Shown here piece by piece: positions 10,814-22,408 of a DNA stretch of 64,000 bases. Under the pieces are notes generated by a model. That model was not told the origin of the DNA and did no database searches. It saw nothing but the letters and a program-made list of their open reading frames with translations. Within the stretch, counting starts at the first letter, position 1, and each line of letters begins with the position of its first letter. The stretch is taken from contig NZ_PQMB01000004.1 of assembly GCF_002918555.1 (NCBI RefSeq), positions 176,542 to 240,541 on the forward strand, given 5' to 3'. Source of the stretch: Citrobacter amalonaticus. GTDB lineage: Bacteria > Pseudomonadota > Gammaproteobacteria > Enterobacterales > Enterobacteriaceae. Position numbers and translations under genes: made by a program.

Positions 10814-12367
10814 ATGGATATCGTAGGCGGACAACACTTACGTCAGATGTGGGACGACCTGGCCGGGGTATATGGCAATAAAACGGCGCTTATTTGTGAA
10901 TCCTGCGACGGTAACGTACAGCAGTTCAGCTATGCCTCGCTCAATGAGGAGATCAATCGCACAGCGAACCTTTTCTACACACTGGGCATTCGCAAAGGTG
11001 ATAAGGTCGCTCTGCATCTGGATAACTGCCCGGAATTTTTCTTTTGCTGGTTTGGACTGGCAAAAATTGGCGCCATTATGGTGCCAGTTAACGCTCGTCT
11101 GCTGCGCGAGGAGAGCGCCTGGATCCTGCAAAACAGCCAGGTTAGTCTGTTGGTGACCAGCGCACCTTTTTATCCGATGTATCGCCAGATTTGGCGTGAA
11201 GACAATACCCTGCTTACCGCCATCTGTCTGATTGGTGAAGATGTCCCGGTCGAAGAAGGCGTCAGCCACTTCGCCAGTCTGAAAGAGAAACAACCTGCAA
11301 CATTGTGCTATGCACCACCGTTATCTACTGACGATACCGCGGAAATCCTGTTTACCTCCGGCACCACCTCCCGTCCTAAAGGCGTGGTGATCACCCACTA
11401 CAACCTGCGCTTTGCAGGCTACTATTCATCATGGCAGTGCGCCCTGCGTGATGATGATATCTATATGACCGTCATGCCGGCTTTTCATATCGACTGCCAG
11501 TGCACGGCGGCAATGGCGGCTTTTTCTGTCGGCGCCACCTTCGTGCTGATAGAGAAATACAGCGCCCGGGCCTTCTGGGAACAGGTACGTAAATATCGCG
11601 TGACCGTCACGGAATGTATTCCGATGATGATCAGAACGCTGATGGTACAACCCGCAACGCCAGAAGAGAAGCAGCACTGTCTGCGCGAAGTGATGTTCTA
11701 TCTCAATCTGTCGGTTCAGGAAAAAGACGCCTTTATTGAACGCTTTGGCGTGCGTCTGCTGACCTCTTACGGCATGACTGAAACCATTGTCGGTATCATT
11801 GGCGATCGCCCCGGCGATAAGCGGCGCTGGCCGTCTATCGGGCGCCCTGGGTTTTGCTACGAGGCAGATATTCGCGATGAACAGAACCGTTCGCTACCCG
11901 CCGGAGAAATTGGTGAAATCTGCATTAAGGGCGTGCCGGGTAAAACCCTCTTCAAAGAGTACTACGACAGACCCGACGCCACCGCCAAAGCGCTGGAACC
12001 TGGCGGATGGCTGCATACTGGCGACTCCGGTTATCGGGATGAGGAAGGCTTTTTCTATTTCGTTGACCGGCGCTGCAACATGATCAAGCGCGGCGGCGAA
12101 AATGTCTCCTGCGTCGAGCTGGAAAATATCATCTCCGCGCACCCTAAAATTCAGGACATCGTGGTAATTGGTATTAAAGACTCTATTCGCGACGAAGCGA
12201 TAAAAGCCTTTGTCGTGCTGAATGAAGGTGAAACGCTGAGTGAAGAGGAATTTTTCAGTTTCTGCGCGCAAAATATGGCGAAATTTAAAGTCCCCTCTTT
12301 TCTGGAGATAAGAAAAGATCTGCCGCGAAATTGTTCAGGGAAAATAATCAAAAAAAATCTGAAATAA
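10814..12367 (+). CDS. caiC: CaiC, crotonobetaine/carnitine-CoA ligase
   Basis: This 517-residue AMP-forming acyl-CoA synthetase has the adenylate-forming P-loop [20 protein letters not shown] (~residues 177-196), the A5 motif SYGMTE (~318) and [20 protein letters not shown] (~396-415). The catalytic lysine region [11 protein letters not shown] is at the C-terminus. It primes the carnitine cycle by making the first CoA ester from betaine, crotonobetaine or carnitine with ATP. It is part of caiTABCDE. The downstream gap before caiD is occupied by a MITE-like repeat. Confidence 0.97.
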   Translation: MDIVGGQHLRQMWDDLAGVYGNKTALICESCDGNVQQFSYASLNEEINRTANLFYTLGIRKGDKVALHLDNCPEFFFCWFGLAKIGAIMVPVNARLLREESAWILQNSQVSLLVTSAPFYPMYRQIWREDNTLLTAICLIGEDVPVEEGVSHFASLKEKQPATLCYAPPLSTDDTAEILFTSGTTSRPKGVVITHYNLRFAGYYSSWQCALRDDDIYMTVMPAFHIDCQCTAAMAAFSVGATFVLIEKYSARAFWEQVRKYRVTVTECIPMMIRTLMVQPATPEEKQHCLREVMFYLNLSVQEKDAFIERFGVRLLTSYGMTETIVGIIGDRPGDKRRWPSIGRPGFCYEADIRDEQNRSLPAGEIGEICIKGVPGKTLFKEYYDRPDATAKALEPGGWLHTGDSGYRDEEGFFYFVDRRCNMIKRGGENVSCVELENIISAHPKIQDIVVIGIKDSIRDEAIKAFVVLNEGETLSEEEFFSFCAQNMAKFKVPSFLEIRKDLPRNCSGKIIKKNLK

Positions 12368-12416
12368 ACCGCCCGGCGAGAGTATTTTCTCGCCGGATAA
12401 TAATACCGTGACGAAA

Positions 12417-12560
12417 TATATGCTCTAAATAATTCGAGTTGCGGGACAAAACACGTAGTCGTTTTGAACAGCGCTTGCGCTGGCCCCAAAGGGGCGAGGC
12501 CCATGGATGGGCCGGGTAATAAAGCCAACGCACCAGCAACCTGAAGTATGACGAGTATAT
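12417..12560. repeat. MITE-like intergenic repeat, copy 2 (inside cai operon)
   Basis: It is the same element as 1258-1398. The ends are TATGCTCTAAATAATTCGAG and the complement of CAACCTGAAGTATGACGAGT, with an identical ACGTAGTCGTTTTGAAC core and a GGCCC-type hairpin. It sits between caiC and caiD, so an RNA hairpin is carried within the polycistronic message. Confidence 0.8.
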
Positions 12561-12613
12561 GCATTGTTTTGTAGAGTCCCTGTCGTCTCTGTAAAACGAA
12601 ACAGGAGAAAAAT

Positions 12614-13399
12614 ATGAGTGAATCATTACGTTTGACCCGCAACGGACCTGTTCTGGAAATTACGCTGGATCGCCCCAAAGCCAACGCGATTGACGCCAGA
12701 ACCAGTTTTGAGATGGGTGAAGTCTTTCTTAACTTCCGTGACGATCCTGAATTACGTGTGGCGATCATCACCGGTGGCGGAGAAAAATTCTTCTCAGCAG
12801 GCTGGGATTTAAAAGCGGCTGCGGAAGGCGAAGCGCCGGATGCGGATTTTGGTCCCGGCGGTTTTGCGGGTTTAACGGAAATTTTCGACCTGGATAAACC
12901 GGTGATTGCAGCCGTTAACGGATATGCCTTTGGCGGCGGCTTTGAGCTGGCGCTGGCGGCGGACTTTATCGTTTGTGCGCAGAATGCCAGCTTCGCATTG
13001 CCGGAAGCCAAACTTGGCATCGTCCCGGACAGCGGCGGCGTACTGCGCCTGCCTAAGCGACTACCACCCGCAATCGTCAATGAAATGGTGATGACCGGCA
13101 GAAGGATGGACGCGGAAGAAGCGCTGCGTTGGGGAATCGTTAACCGCGTCGTCAGCCAGGCTGAGCTTATGGACAGCGCGCGCGAACTGGCGCAACAGCT
13201 GGTAAACAGCGCTCCGCTGGCCATTGCTGCGCTCAAAGAGATCTACCGCACAACCAGCGAAATGCCGGTCGAAGAGGGCTATCGCTTTATCCGTAGCGGC
13301 GTACTGAAGCATTATCCGGCGGTACTGCATTCTGAAGATGCCACCGAAGGACCGCAGGCGTTTGCTGAAAAACGCGATCCGGTCTGGAAGGGTTGTTAA
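12614..13399 (+). CDS. caiD: CaiD, carnitinyl-CoA dehydratase (crotonobetainyl-CoA hydratase)
   Basis: This 261-residue crotonase-family enzyme has the oxyanion-hole segments [11 protein letters not shown] (~58-68) and [16 protein letters not shown]. The two catalytic glutamates are Glu111 (FELAL) and Glu131 (ALPEAKLG). It interconverts L-carnitinyl-CoA and crotonobetainyl-CoA. It starts 11 bp after an AGGAGA ribosome site, and an internal REP follows before caiE. Confidence 0.97.
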   Translation: MSESLRLTRNGPVLEITLDRPKANAIDARTSFEMGEVFLNFRDDPELRVAIITGGGEKFFSAGWDLKAAAEGEAPDADFGPGGFAGLTEIFDLDKPVIAAVNGYAFGGGFELALAADFIVCAQNASFALPEAKLGIVPDSGGVLRLPKRLPPAIVNEMVMTGRRMDAEEALRWGIVNRVVSQAELMDSARELAQQLVNSAPLAIAALKEIYRTTSEMPVEEGYRFIRSGVLKHYPAVLHSEDATEGPQAFAEKRDPVWKGC

Positions 13400-13404
13400 T
13401 GTTG

Positions 13405-13441
13405 CCATGCCGGATGGCGGCATAGCGCCTCATCCGGCAAT
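13405..13441. repeat. REP palindrome between caiD and caiE
   Basis: TGCCGGATGGCGGCATAGCG and CCTCATCCGGCA form a single REP stem 6 bp after the caiD stop codon. Confidence 0.8.
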
Positions 13442-13456
13442 TCAGGAGAAGATCAC

Positions 13457-14050
13457 GTGAGCTATTACGCCTTTGAAGGCCTGATCCCGGTAGTCCATCC
13501 AGAGGCGTATATCCACCCCAGCGCCGTGTTGATTGGCGATGTCATCGTGGGGGCTGGCGTTTATGTCGGCCCACTCGCCTCGCTGCGCGGTGACTATGGG
13601 CGCCTGATTCTGGAAGCGGGCTCGAATCTGCAGGATGGCTGCATTATGCATGGTTACTGCGATACCGACACTATCGTGCATGAAAATGGACACATCGGAC
13701 ACGGTGCTATTCTGCATGGCTGCGTGATTGGCCGGGATGCGCTGGTCGGTATGAACAGCGTGATTATGGACGGGGCGGTCATCGGCGAAGAGAGCATTGT
13801 CGCCGCGATGAGCTTTGTTAAAGCCGGTTTTATTGGCGAGGCCCGACAGCTCCTGGTCGGCTCACCGGCTCGCGTTATCCGTGAAGTGACGGAAAAGGAG
13901 CTGCACTGGAAGCGGCTGAATACTCAGGAATATCAGGATCTCGCCGTACGCTGTCGGGCCTCACTACGAGAAACGCAGCCCTTAACTCAGGTCGAAAAAA
14001 ATCGCCCGCGCCTGAAAGGCACGACAGAGGTAAAACCCAAATCGGCTTAG
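13457..14050 (+). CDS. caiE: CaiE, gamma-carbonic-anhydrase-like carnitine operon protein
   Basis: This 197-residue left-handed beta-helix protein has hexapeptide repeats from about residue 20 to 140. Histidines at positions expected for a gamma-carbonic anhydrase metal site lie in the segments IMHGYCDTD and [11 protein letters not shown]. The start is GTG with an AGGAG site. Its role is not settled. It has been linked to synthesis or activation of a cofactor needed by CaiB and CaiD. It is the last gene of the cai operon, and a repeat element begins at its stop codon. Confidence 0.94.
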   Translation: MSYYAFEGLIPVVHPEAYIHPSAVLIGDVIVGAGVYVGPLASLRGDYGRLILEAGSNLQDGCIMHGYCDTDTIVHENGHIGHGAILHGCVIGRDALVGMNSVIMDGAVIGEESIVAAMSFVKAGFIGEARQLLVGSPARVIREVTEKELHWKRLNTQEYQDLAVRCRASLRETQPLTQVEKNRPRLKGTTEVKPKSA

Positions 14051-14231
14051 AGCCTGGCCCATCAGGCTATTTTGCTTGCCACGTTGAACCTGGGCAATGC
14101 TCGCACAAAACGCGACAGCGCCGCTTGCGGCGGCCCAAAGAGTGAGCGTCGCGAATCATCCTCACGCACGGCGTGTACGATCCGGTAGCAGTGAACGGCC
14201 TGCGCCAATGACGCCCGGTGGGTCAGGTTCT
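14050..14231. repeat. 180-bp GAGCCTGGCCCATCAGGCT-type intergenic repeat, copy 1
   Basis: The element begins AGAGCCTGGCCCATCAGGCT, continues ATTTTGCTTGCCACGTTGAA and CCTGGGCAATGCTCGC, and ends near GGTGGGTCAGGTTCTG, which is the approximate complement of its start. The copy at 30323-30471 has the same ends and motifs in the opposite orientation. It is non-coding and overlaps the caiE TAG stop codon. Confidence 0.7.
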
Positions 14232-14241
14232 GAGTGATTCA

Positions 14242-14273
14242 TGCCGGAGAAGGCGTTATGCCGCCATCCGGCA
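14242..14273. repeat. REP palindrome between caiE and caiF
   Basis: TGCCGGAGAAGGCGTTATGC and CGCCATCCGGCA form a REP stem in the convergent caiE/caiF gap. Confidence 0.75.
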
Positions 14274-14281
14274 CTCTGACA

Positions 14282-14677
14282 TTACCGACGCATACTCTTT
14301 GACAGCATCATCTGCCATTTCTGCTCGCGGTTAAGCTCCGCAGGCGGAACGGCTGGCATGCGCGGCGTTTTTACGGCGCTCACCATTTTTTCCTGTACGC
14401 TATGTCCCAGGCGAACATAAAGCTGGGGATCAATCTGCGTCACTCTCACCAGACGCTGACACTGACAGCCCCGACCTTCCAGCTGATTAGGGATGGTCTT
14501 AGTCTCACAGCTTATTTCCCCAACTTCGGCAAGAATATACGAGACCGTATTAATCGCTTTGCAGTGATCCATATTGAAATGCTTTGCGATCTCTTTCGCG
14601 CTCACCCAACGCTTTTCTGCCATCACCCAATCAGCGATCAACAAATAAAGCGGTTTTTCAACATATTCTTCACACAT
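14282..14677 (-). CDS. caiF: CaiF, transcriptional activator of carnitine metabolism
   Basis: This 131-residue DNA-binding protein starts MCEEYVEKPLYLLIADWVMA. I chose the ATG at 14675-14677, which gives the E. coli length, over a GTG two codons upstream. An HTH lies at about residues 20-50 (RWVSAKEIAKHFNMDHCKAI), and a GRGCQCQRLV segment is around residue 70. CaiF activates both cai and fix operons in response to L-carnitine under anaerobiosis. caiF itself is controlled by CRP and FNR in E. coli. It is convergent with caiE. Confidence 0.95.
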   Translation of the reverse strand: MCEEYVEKPLYLLIADWVMAEKRWVSAKEIAKHFNMDHCKAINTVSYILAEVGEISCETKTIPNQLEGRGCQCQRLVRVTQIDPQLYVRLGHSVQEKMVSAVKTPRMPAVPPAELNREQKWQMMLSKSMRR

Positions 14678-14792
14678 AAGCACACCATTTCACAAATTAA
14701 AAAACTTGCTATGTCCTGTTCCCAGCAGGCAGAACAAGACCATATTAAAATTGTGGGTATAGGGGATAGTATGCAACTTAGCGGCTCATTAG

Positions 14793-14808
14793 TGTGAGCC
14801 AAATCTTG
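14793..14808. promoter_or_regulatory. weak CRP-like site upstream of caiF
   Basis: TGTGAGCCAAATCTTG has a perfect left half and a poor right half, about 115 bp upstream of the caiF start. caiF is CRP/FNR-controlled in E. coli. I could not find a convincing FNR box by eye in 14684-14860. Confidence 0.3.
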
Positions 14809-14865
14809 CTTGTTACATTGAAATGTTGCCATTACGGCATATATGACCAGGAATTAACTTATCGA

Positions 14866-14900
14866 ATAAAAAAACGGCTCCGTTTCCGAAGCCATTTTTA
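14866..14900 (-). terminator. Rho-independent terminator of carAB
   Basis: On the minus strand the stem GGCTTCGGAAACGGAGCC, with a GAAA loop, is followed by GTTTTTTTA. It lies 30 bp after the carB stop codon. A-rich flanks make it a possible bidirectional element that also shields the caiF promoter region. Confidence 0.85.
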
Positions 14901-14926
14901 TATCAGGCAACCAACTGACCCGTCAT

Positions 14927-17900
14927 TTATTTTTTAATCTGCGCGTGCATCTCCTGCACAGAAATCACTTTCTCAGTCGCATCGGCATTCAGCGCCATCG
15001 CGGTGGCGAAACCGCCGTTCAGCGTAGTATCGTAATGCACTTTATACTGTAGCGCGCTGCGACGGATGACCCTGGAGTCTTCAATCGCCCGACGGCCTGC
15101 GGTGGTGTTAATGATGTAGGTGTACTCGCCATTCTTGATACGGTCCTGAATATGCGGACGCCCTTCATGCACTTTATTCACCAGACGCGGGTTGATACCG
15201 GCTTCCCCCAGCACAATCGCCGTACCGTGGGTTGCGTCCAGCTCGAAGCCCTGTTTCAGCAGCTTCGCAGCCAGGTCAACGACGCGCTCTTTATCGCCTT
15301 CCCGCACGGAGAGCAGCGCACGCCCCTGTTTTTTCATGGTGGAGCTGCTGCCCAGCTGTGCCTTCGCGAACGCTTCCGCGAAGGTACGGCCCACGCCCAT
15401 CACTTCCCCGGTAGAGCGCATTTCTGGCCCTAACAGCGGGTCAACGCCCGGGAACTTATTGAACGGGAGCACCACTTCTTTCACCGAGTAGTACGGCGGG
15501 ATGATTTCTTTGGTGACACCCTGCTGTGCCAGCGTTTGCCCTGCCATCACGCGCGCCGCGACTTTCGCCAGCGGTACGCCGGTGGCTTTGGAGACGAACG
15601 GCACGGTACGCGCCGCACGCGGGTTGACTTCAATCAGATACACTTCATTGTCTTTCACCGCAAACTGCACGTTCATCAGGCCGCGCACCTGCAGTTCAAA
15701 GGCCAGCTTTTGTACCTGCTCGCGCATCACATTCTGGATGTCCTTACTCAACGTATACGCTGGCAGAGAACAGGCAGAGTCGCCGGAGTGTACGCCAGCC
15801 TGCTCGATGTGCTCCATAATGCCGCCAATCAGCACCATTTCGCCATCGCAGATGGCATCGACATCCACCTCCACGGCATCATCCAGGAAGTGATCCAGCA
15901 GCACCGGCGCATCGTTGGAGACGCTTACCGCCGTCTGGAAATAACGGCGCAGGTCCGCCTCGTCGTAAACAATTTCCATCGCGCGCCCGCCGAGGACGTA
16001 AGACGGGCGTACCACCAGCGGATACCCAATCTCTTTCGCTTTTTCAACGGCCATGTCGATGGCGGTCACCGTGGCGTTAGCCGGTTGCTTCAGCTTCAGA
16101 CGGTCAACCGCATGCTGGAAACGTTCACGGTCTTCCGCGCGGTCGATGGCATCCGGGCTGGTCCCGATTACCGGTACGCCTGCGGCTTCCAGCGCACGCG
16201 CCAGTTTCAGAGGCGTCTGACCGCCGTACTGGACGATAACCCCTTTCGGTTTCTCGATGCGCACGATTTCCAGCACATCTTCCAGCGTCACCGGCTCAAA
16301 GTAGAGACGGTCAGAAGTGTCATAATCGGTTGAGACCGTTTCCGGGTTACAGTTAACCATAATGGTTTCGTAACCGTCTTCGCGCAGCGCCAGCGAGGCG
16401 TGGACGCAGCAGTAGTCAAATTCGATACCCTGACCGATACGGTTCGGGCCGCCGCCGAGAACCATGATTTTGTCGCGGTCAACGGACGGATTCGCTTCAC
16501 ACTCGTCTTCATAAGTGGAGTACATATACGCGGTGTCGGTGGCAAATTCTGCCGCGCAGGTGTCCACACGCTTGTAGACCGGGTGCAGGCCTGACTTCTC
16601 GCGCAGCTTGCGGATTTCCGCCTCACGCACGCCCGCCAGCGCAGCCAGACGCGCATCGGCAAAGCCTTTACGCTTCAGCACGCGCAGGAAGTCCGCGTCC
16701 AGGCCGTTGATGCCCATATCCGCCACTTTCTCTTCCAGACGCACCAGCTCTTCAATCTGCACCAGGAACCAGCGGTCGATGTTGGTCAGGTTGAACACGC
16801 CGTCTACTGACAGGCCTGCGCGGAAAGCATCGGCGATATACCAGATACGCTCAGCCCCTGCGTCTTTCAGCTCGCGGCGAATTTTGGTCAGCGCTTCCGG
16901 GTCATCCAGGCTGACTTTCGGGTCAAAACCGGTGGCACCCACTTCCAGACCGCGCAGCGCTTTTTGCAGAGACTCCTGCTGCGTGCGACCAATCGCCATC
17001 ACCTCACCCACAGATTTCATCTGAGTGGTGAGACGGTCGTTAGCGCCAACAAATTTTTCGAAGTTGAAGCGTGGGATCTTCGTCACCACATAATCGATGG
17101 ACGGTTCGAACGACGCCGGAGTACGCCCCCCGGTGATATCATTCATCAGTTCGTCGAGGGTATAACCCACCGCCAGTTTTGCCGCGACTTTGGCGATTGG
17201 GAAGCCGGTCGCTTTTGAAGCCAGCGCGGAGGAACGGGAAACGCGCGGGTTCATCTCGATAACGATCAGACGGCCATTTTTCGGATTCACCGCAAACTGG
17301 ACGTTAGATCCCCCGGTTTCTACACCGATTTCACGCAGCACCGCCATCGAGGCGTTACGCATGATTTGGTATTCTTTGTCGGTCAGCGTCTGGGCTGGCG
17401 CAACGGTAATGGAGTCGCCGGTATGAATCCCCATGGCGTCGAAGTTTTCGATAGAACAGACGATGATACAGTTGTCGTTCTTATCACGCACCACTTCCAT
17501 CTCGTACTCTTTCCAGCCAATCAGCGACTCATCAATTAGCAGTTCGTTGGTTGGGGAGAGATCCAGACCGCGGGTGCAAATTTCTTCAAACTCTTCGCGG
17601 TTGTAAGCGATACCGCCGCCGGTGCCGCCCATGGTAAAGGAAGGACGGATGATGCACGGATAGCCCACATCGGCCGCCACGGCCAGCGCCTCTTCCATCG
17701 TATGGGCGATACCGGAACGCGCGGTGTCGAGACCGATTTTCTTCATCGCGATGTCGAAGCGGCGGCGATCTTCTGCTTTATCAATCGCATCAGCGGTGGC
17801 GCCAATCATGGTCACGCCGAACTCTTCCAGCACGCCCTGACGCTCCAGTTCCAGCGCACAGTTCAGCGCCGTCTGTCCGCCCATAGTAGGCAGAACTGCG

Positions 17901-18151
17901 TCCGGGCGCTCTTTTTCAATAATCTTGCGCACCACTTCCCAGTGAATCGGCTCGATGTAGGTCGCATCGGCCATCTCCGGATCGGTCATAATGGTTGCCG
18001 GGTTGGAGTTCACCAGAATGACGCGGTAACCCTCTTCACGCAGCGCCTTACAGGCCTGTGCGCCGGAGTAGTCAAATTCACACGCCTGACCGATAACAAT
18101 CGGACCCGCGCCCAGAATCAGGATGCTTTTTATGTCTGTACGTTTTGGCAT
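14927..18151 (-). CDS. carB: CarB, carbamoyl-phosphate synthase large subunit
   Basis: This 1074-residue synthetase has two homologous ATP-grasp halves (around 1-400 and 550-930) and a C-terminal allosteric domain. ATP-grasp segments [20 protein letters not shown] and [19 protein letters not shown] are visible. It makes carbamoyl phosphate from bicarbonate, ATP and ammonia channelled from CarA, feeding arginine and pyrimidine synthesis. It is 18 bp downstream of carA and ends before a strong terminator. Confidence 0.98.
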   Translation of the reverse strand: MPKRTDIKSILILGAGPIVIGQACEFDYSGAQACKALREEGYRVILVNSNPATIMTDPEMADATYIEPIHWEVVRKIIEKERPDAVLPTMGGQTALNCALELERQGVLEEFGVTMIGATADAIDKAEDRRRFDIAMKKIGLDTARSGIAHTMEEALAVAADVGYPCIIRPSFTMGGTGGGIAYNREEFEEICTRGLDLSPTNELLIDESLIGWKEYEMEVVRDKNDNCIIVCSIENFDAMGIHTGDSITVAPAQTLTDKEYQIMRNASMAVLREIGVETGGSNVQFAVNPKNGRLIVIEMNPRVSRSSALASKATGFPIAKVAAKLAVGYTLDELMNDITGGRTPASFEPSIDYVVTKIPRFNFEKFVGANDRLTTQMKSVGEVMAIGRTQQESLQKALRGLEVGATGFDPKVSLDDPEALTKIRRELKDAGAERIWYIADAFRAGLSVDGVFNLTNIDRWFLVQIEELVRLEEKVADMGINGLDADFLRVLKRKGFADARLAALAGVREAEIRKLREKSGLHPVYKRVDTCAAEFATDTAYMYSTYEDECEANPSVDRDKIMVLGGGPNRIGQGIEFDYCCVHASLALREDGYETIMVNCNPETVSTDYDTSDRLYFEPVTLEDVLEIVRIEKPKGVIVQYGGQTPLKLARALEAAGVPVIGTSPDAIDRAEDRERFQHAVDRLKLKQPANATVTAIDMAVEKAKEIGYPLVVRPSYVLGGRAMEIVYDEADLRRYFQTAVSVSNDAPVLLDHFLDDAVEVDVDAICDGEMVLIGGIMEHIEQAGVHSGDSACSLPAYTLSKDIQNVMREQVQKLAFELQVRGLMNVQFAVKDNEVYLIEVNPRAARTVPFVSKATGVPLAKVAARVMAGQTLAQQGVTKEIIPPYYSVKEVVLPFNKFPGVDPLLGPEMRSTGEVMGVGRTFAEAFAKAQLGSSSTMKKQGRALLSVREGDKERVVDLAAKLLKQGFELDATHGTAIVLGEAGINPRLVNKVHEGRPHIQDRIKNGEYTYIINTTAGRRAIEDSRVIRRSALQYKVHYDTTLNGGFATAMALNADATEKVISVQEMHAQIKK

Positions 18152-18169
18152 TGTCTTCTCAGCTCCTGA

Positions 18170-19318
18170 TTATTTAGCGGTCTTACGGTATTGCTCGATA
18201 AGTTCGATGAAGTGATCGAACAGCGGTGCGGCATCGTGTGGGCCAGGGCTGGCTTCCGGGTGTCCCTGGAAGCTGAACGCTGGCTTATCGGTGCGATGAA
18301 TCCCCTGCAGGGTGCCGTCGAACAGTGATTTGTGCGTTACGCGCAAATTAGCAGGCATAGAGGCCTCATCCACTGCGAAGCCGTGGTTCTGCGCGGTGAT
18401 CATCACCGTGTTGTTGTCGATATCTTTCACCGGGTGGTTGCCACCGTGGTGGCCGAACTTCATCTTGATAGTGTTCGCGCCGCTCGCCAGCGCCAGCAGC
18501 TGATGGCCGAGACAGATGCCGAACACCGGAATATCGGTTTCGAGGAATTTTTGTATCGCGTCAATGGCATAATCGCACGGTGCCGGGTCGCCAGGGCCGT
18601 TGGAGAGGAAGATGCCGTCCGGATTCATGTTCAGTACCTCTTCGGCAGAGGTTTTCGCCGGAACCACCGTCAGACGACAGCCGCGGTCCACCAGCATACG
18701 CAGAATGTTGCGTTTCGCGCCGAAGTCATAAGCGACAACGTGGAACGGCAGGTCATCGGCAGATTTTGCTTCCGGCAGGTCACCCGCCAGGGTCCAGCTT
18801 CCCTGAGTCCAGCTGTAAGTCTCGTTGGTAGTGACAACCTTTGCCAGATCCATGCCGTTCAGTCCCGGGAAGGCTTTGGCTTTTTCCAGCGCCAGCGCCG
18901 CGTCGAGGCTATCGCCCGCGATGATGCAGCCGTTCTGTGCTCCCTTCTCGCGCAGCAGACGGGTCAGCTTACGGGTATCGATATCGGCAATCGCCACAAT
19001 GTTATGGCGCTTCAGCCAGGAAGAGAGATCTTCAGTATTACGGAAGTTGCTGGCAATCAGCGGCAGGTCGCGAATGACCAGACCTTGCGCATGTACCTGA
19101 GAGGATTCTGCGTCAGCTTCATTGGTGCCGACATTTCCGATATGGGGATAAGTAAGAGTGACGATTTGGCGGGAATAGGAAGGATCAGTGAGGATTTCTT
19201 GATAACCGGTCATTGAAGTATTGAAAACGACTTCCCCAACCGCCGAACCTGTTGCCCCTATGGCCCGACCGTGAAACTGGGTTCCGTCTTCCAGAACCAA
19301 TAGCGCTGACTTAATCAA
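18170..19318 (-). CDS. carA: CarA, carbamoyl-phosphate synthase small (glutaminase) subunit
   Basis: This is a 382-residue class I glutamine amidotransferase. The nucleophile Cys lies in [13 protein letters not shown], and the His/Glu pair in [10 protein letters not shown]. The start is most likely the TTG at 19316-19318 ([12 protein letters not shown]), directly after a GGAGGGTG ribosome site. E. coli carA also begins with UUG. A nine-codon longer GTG start would overlap the ARG box region. CarA hydrolyses glutamine and passes ammonia to CarB. Confidence 0.96.
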   Translation of the reverse strand: MIKSALLVLEDGTQFHGRAIGATGSAVGEVVFNTSMTGYQEILTDPSYSRQIVTLTYPHIGNVGTNEADAESSQVHAQGLVIRDLPLIASNFRNTEDLSSWLKRHNIVAIADIDTRKLTRLLREKGAQNGCIIAGDSLDAALALEKAKAFPGLNGMDLAKVVTTNETYSWTQGSWTLAGDLPEAKSADDLPFHVVAYDFGAKRNILRMLVDRGCRLTVVPAKTSAEEVLNMNPDGIFLSNGPGDPAPCDYAIDAIQKFLETDIPVFGICLGHQLLALASGANTIKMKFGHHGGNHPVKDIDNNTVMITAQNHGFAVDEASMPANLRVTHKSLFDGTLQGIHRTDKPAFSFQGHPEASPGPHDAAPLFDHFIELIEQYRKTAK

Positions 19319-19330
19319 AACACCCTCCAG

Positions 19331-19368
19331 AGAATATTCACTCACTTTATTTGCATATTAATTCATTT
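19331..19368 (-). promoter_or_regulatory. tandem ARG boxes at carAB proximal promoter
   Basis: On the minus strand, TGAATTAATATGCA and TGAGTGAATATTCT form two ArgR half-palindromic boxes in tandem, 15-50 bp upstream of the carA start. This is the same arrangement as E. coli carAp2, where ArgR hexamers repress in arginine excess. Confidence 0.75.
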
Positions 19369-19538
19369 ACATCGTTTGAATCAATGCAAATCTGCTTACC
19401 CATATATTTCTGGCAAACGGCGGCATTCTGGAGATTTGGCGGGTAAAAGTCAACTTAAAGGCGCTATTTTTTGTGTTAATTTGCCAGTCACGAACTATTT
19501 TCACGATTTAACAAGCAAAAAGATCACCTAAGTCATTC

Positions 19539-19554
19539 TGGAAAACGCTTGCGT
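19539..19554 (-). promoter_or_regulatory. PurR box of the distal carAB promoter
   Basis: On the minus strand, ACGCAAGCGTTTTCCA matches the PurR consensus ACGCAANCGTTTTCNT in 14 or more positions. It lies ~225 bp upstream of carA, where E. coli carAp1 is controlled by purines through PurR. The rest of 19369-19697 is AT-rich carAB control region (PepA/IHF/RutR-type sites in E. coli) in which I can name no other site with confidence. Confidence 0.65.
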
Positions 19555-19697
19555 GCGATAAACATTGTAAAAAATGCATTCAGACGCATGAAAAGTGGAC
19601 CATCCGGTCAAAATTTACATTCAGGCAACAGAATTTGCATGGTAAACAGTAAATTTTATGAGATTCCATTTAAAAACATAAAAAACAAAGAGAAAAT

Positions 19698-19723
19698 AAA
19701 AGGGCAATAAAAATTACCCTTTA
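19698..19723 (-). terminator. terminator downstream of dapB
   Basis: On the minus strand AAAGGG and CCCTTT enclose a TAATTTTTATTG loop, partly extendable by AA/TT pairs, followed by TATTTTC. It is weak but correctly placed ~50 bp after the dapB stop codon. Confidence 0.5.
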
Positions 19724-19773
19724 TAATCAATGCATTATTACAAACACAATCACAGAAAAAAGATAATAAATTA

Positions 19774-20610
<837 letters not shown>

Positions 20611-20786
20611 TTAATTTTGCGTAAACCTTTTCAGAGTAACCAGCGCATCGCCGCGCTGCCACCGAAAATGGCGATAATTAGAATTTAATGATATGTAGGA
20701 AGGAATATCAGTGAAAGCGATAAATGACACTCAACAGTTACATTTTGCTCTGTCAGGCAAGAGATGATAATCAGATGAATACAGCC

Positions 20787-20802
20787 TGTGACTGGTTTCA
20801 CA
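20787..20802. promoter_or_regulatory. perfect CRP-binding site upstream of the rpiR-family gene
   Basis: TGTGACTGGTTTCACA matches TGTGA-N6-TCACA exactly. It is centred ~142 bp upstream of the ATG at 20937 and ~88 bp from the LacI-type operator at 20874. That suggests catabolite-controlled expression of the local regulator. Confidence 0.75.
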
Positions 20803-20873
20803 CTAATGTGTACAGTGTGCCAGCAATTTACTCATTTTGGTTGGTTAATCAAGTTTACCACATTACAAAACTA

Positions 20874-20891
20874 AGGTTAACCGATTAACCT
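20874..20891. promoter_or_regulatory. LacI-family operator O1 (upstream of rpiR-family gene)
   Basis: AGGTTAACCGATTAACCT is an 18-bp near-perfect palindrome with one base changed from the consensus shared by sites 30179, 30301 and 36252. It lies 46 bp upstream of the rpiR-like start, where it would overlap the promoter. An additional imperfect copy (GGTTAATCAAGTTTACC) sits at about 20844-20860. Confidence 0.75.
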
Positions 20892-20936
20892 CAAACAATA
20901 CTAACTGCTGGCAGTAAAATATAAATGGTGGTCGAT

Positions 20937-21596
20937 ATGAATACTTTCTCACGGACAGAGCGTATTGTGTATGAATATATACTTTGTAATACCCACAGAT
21001 TAGCAATGATGTCTGCTAAAACAATCGCCAGCGAGACCTTTACGACAACAACCTCTGTTAATCGAGTCAGTAAAAAAATGGGCTATTCCGGATATACGGA
21101 GTTGCGCTATAAATGGAGTTCAGAACAACATGGGAAAATGCCTGTCTGTACCTCGGAGACCGATAGTACAGAGAACGAAATCAACAGCCTCTGCCAGACA
21201 CTCAGTAATGCATCCCATGTCTATTTATACGCAAGAGGCGCAACAATAACCAGCCTCAACTACTTATCACGTTTTATATCGATTGCCGGAATTCCTCACC
21301 TGGAGTTAACCGATGTTCATCAACTTGCACTAATCAATAAAGGAATGTTATTAATTGTCAGTAAATCTGGCGAAACAAAAGATATTACAGAAATGGCCCG
21401 AAGCGCCAAAAGAAAAAATATCAAAGTCATTGCCATCACGCAGAAAAACTCAACTTTATCTCGAATTGCATCCCGCTCCTGGTGTATTGAGACAACAACT
21501 GATGCCTCTTCGCTTTACCAGAGAGAATCACAGATACGGTTATTGAATTTCATTGACGGTATCGGATATCGATTACTTAATACATCCGATACCTGA
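20937..21596 (+). CDS. RpiR-family transcriptional regulator
   Basis: This 219-residue regulator has an N-terminal HTH_6 domain (residues ~1-75; SRTERIVYEYILCNTHRLAM, then TTTSVNRVSKKMGYSGYTEL). A SIS sugar-phosphate-binding domain covers ~85-215, with GMLLIVSKSGETKDITEMAR as the typical SIS loop. The ATG at 20937 has a GGTGG site six bases upstream and is preferred to one four codons earlier. It is AT-rich compared with the backbone, suggesting acquisition. It probably senses a phosphorylated sugar delivered by the adjacent PTS and controls the porin/PTS genes. It is convergent with the porin gene. Confidence 0.85.
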   Translation: MNTFSRTERIVYEYILCNTHRLAMMSAKTIASETFTTTTSVNRVSKKMGYSGYTELRYKWSSEQHGKMPVCTSETDSTENEINSLCQTLSNASHVYLYARGATITSLNYLSRFISIAGIPHLELTDVHQLALINKGMLLIVSKSGETKDITEMARSAKRKNIKVIAITQKNSTLSRIASRSWCIETTTDASSLYQRESQIRLLNFIDGIGYRLLNTSDT

Positions 21597-21605
21597 TTGC
21601 GGATA

Positions 21606-22349
21606 TCACAATTTTTTGGTGATACCCAGACGTCCCACAAATTCGTTTTTGTGGTTACCATCACTATCGATATATGTTTTATCGATTGACCCCAGCTCAA
21701 TGTAGGGCGTCCAGTCATCATCCATTTTATAATTGAACGCCAGCGTATGCTCCCAATAGGTATCTTTTCCGTTTCCCTGATCCACTCCATTTTGGTAGCG
21801 AAAACGCGGATTCCATGACATACCAAATCGACCAATATTGTAGGCTATCCAGATATCGAACTGATGAGACTGACGGCGAGTATACTCATCACTACCAACC
21901 ATCAGATCGCTGTGCGCATCATTGGTGGTGTTATAACGATAGCGTGCTGAGATATTGACACCGTTACCAAAATCCTTCCATCCCTGAATAAAAGGTCGAT
22001 AATGGGTATTCGTTTTGGTGAAAATTGTCGTCATGCCAGGAGCAATTGAATAACCATCACCTAACTTAAACTGCCAGCGCGTTTCTATTTCCTGGGATAC
22101 CCCAGTAACACCATCATCTTTTCCATCCTTACTATCTTCATCGCCAAAAAAGGACTCATTATGGTTTTGCGTCGCTTCAGCCGAAAAATAGAATCCGTTA
22201 TTTGCCTGATGCATAAATTTAATCCTGGTTTCGTTAGTATCCGCACGCATATTATGTGCAGCACGAACATCAACCCAGGTATCACCACTCCAGCTAAACG
22301 AACTGTATATCACAGGCACACACAATAAGACTTTTAAATTATTATTCAT
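21606..22349 (-). CDS. KdgM-family oligosaccharide outer-membrane porin
   Basis: This 247-residue protein has an N-terminal signal peptide (hydrophobic VLLCVPVIYSSFSW, cleavage near residue 21). A 12-strand-like beta-barrel pattern of alternating residues follows, with family motifs WVDVRAAHNMRADTNETRIK, SARYRYNTTND and GRFGMSWNPRFRYQNG. KdgM/NanC-type porins admit acidic or neutral oligosaccharides across the outer membrane. It is divergent from the PTS EIIABC gene across 223 bp, so the island appears to encode its own outer-membrane entry route. It ends in Leu rather than the usual terminal Phe. Confidence 0.85.
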   Translation of the reverse strand: MNNNLKVLLCVPVIYSSFSWSGDTWVDVRAAHNMRADTNETRIKFMHQANNGFYFSAEATQNHNESFFGDEDSKDGKDDGVTGVSQEIETRWQFKLGDGYSIAPGMTTIFTKTNTHYRPFIQGWKDFGNGVNISARYRYNTTNDAHSDLMVGSDEYTRRQSHQFDIWIAYNIGRFGMSWNPRFRYQNGVDQGNGKDTYWEHTLAFNYKMDDDWTPYIELGSIDKTYIDSDGNHKNEFVGRLGITKKL

Positions 22350-22408
22350 AAAACATTCTCATAAAGTTAATTCACGCTATCACCTTACTATCTGCAAATG
22401 GAGTTCAA

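Noticed and set aside
19319-19773. Small coding gene in the AT-rich carA-dapB gap
   Set aside because: The region contains the carAB control elements and dapB terminator; no ORF there has a ribosome site or protein-like composition.
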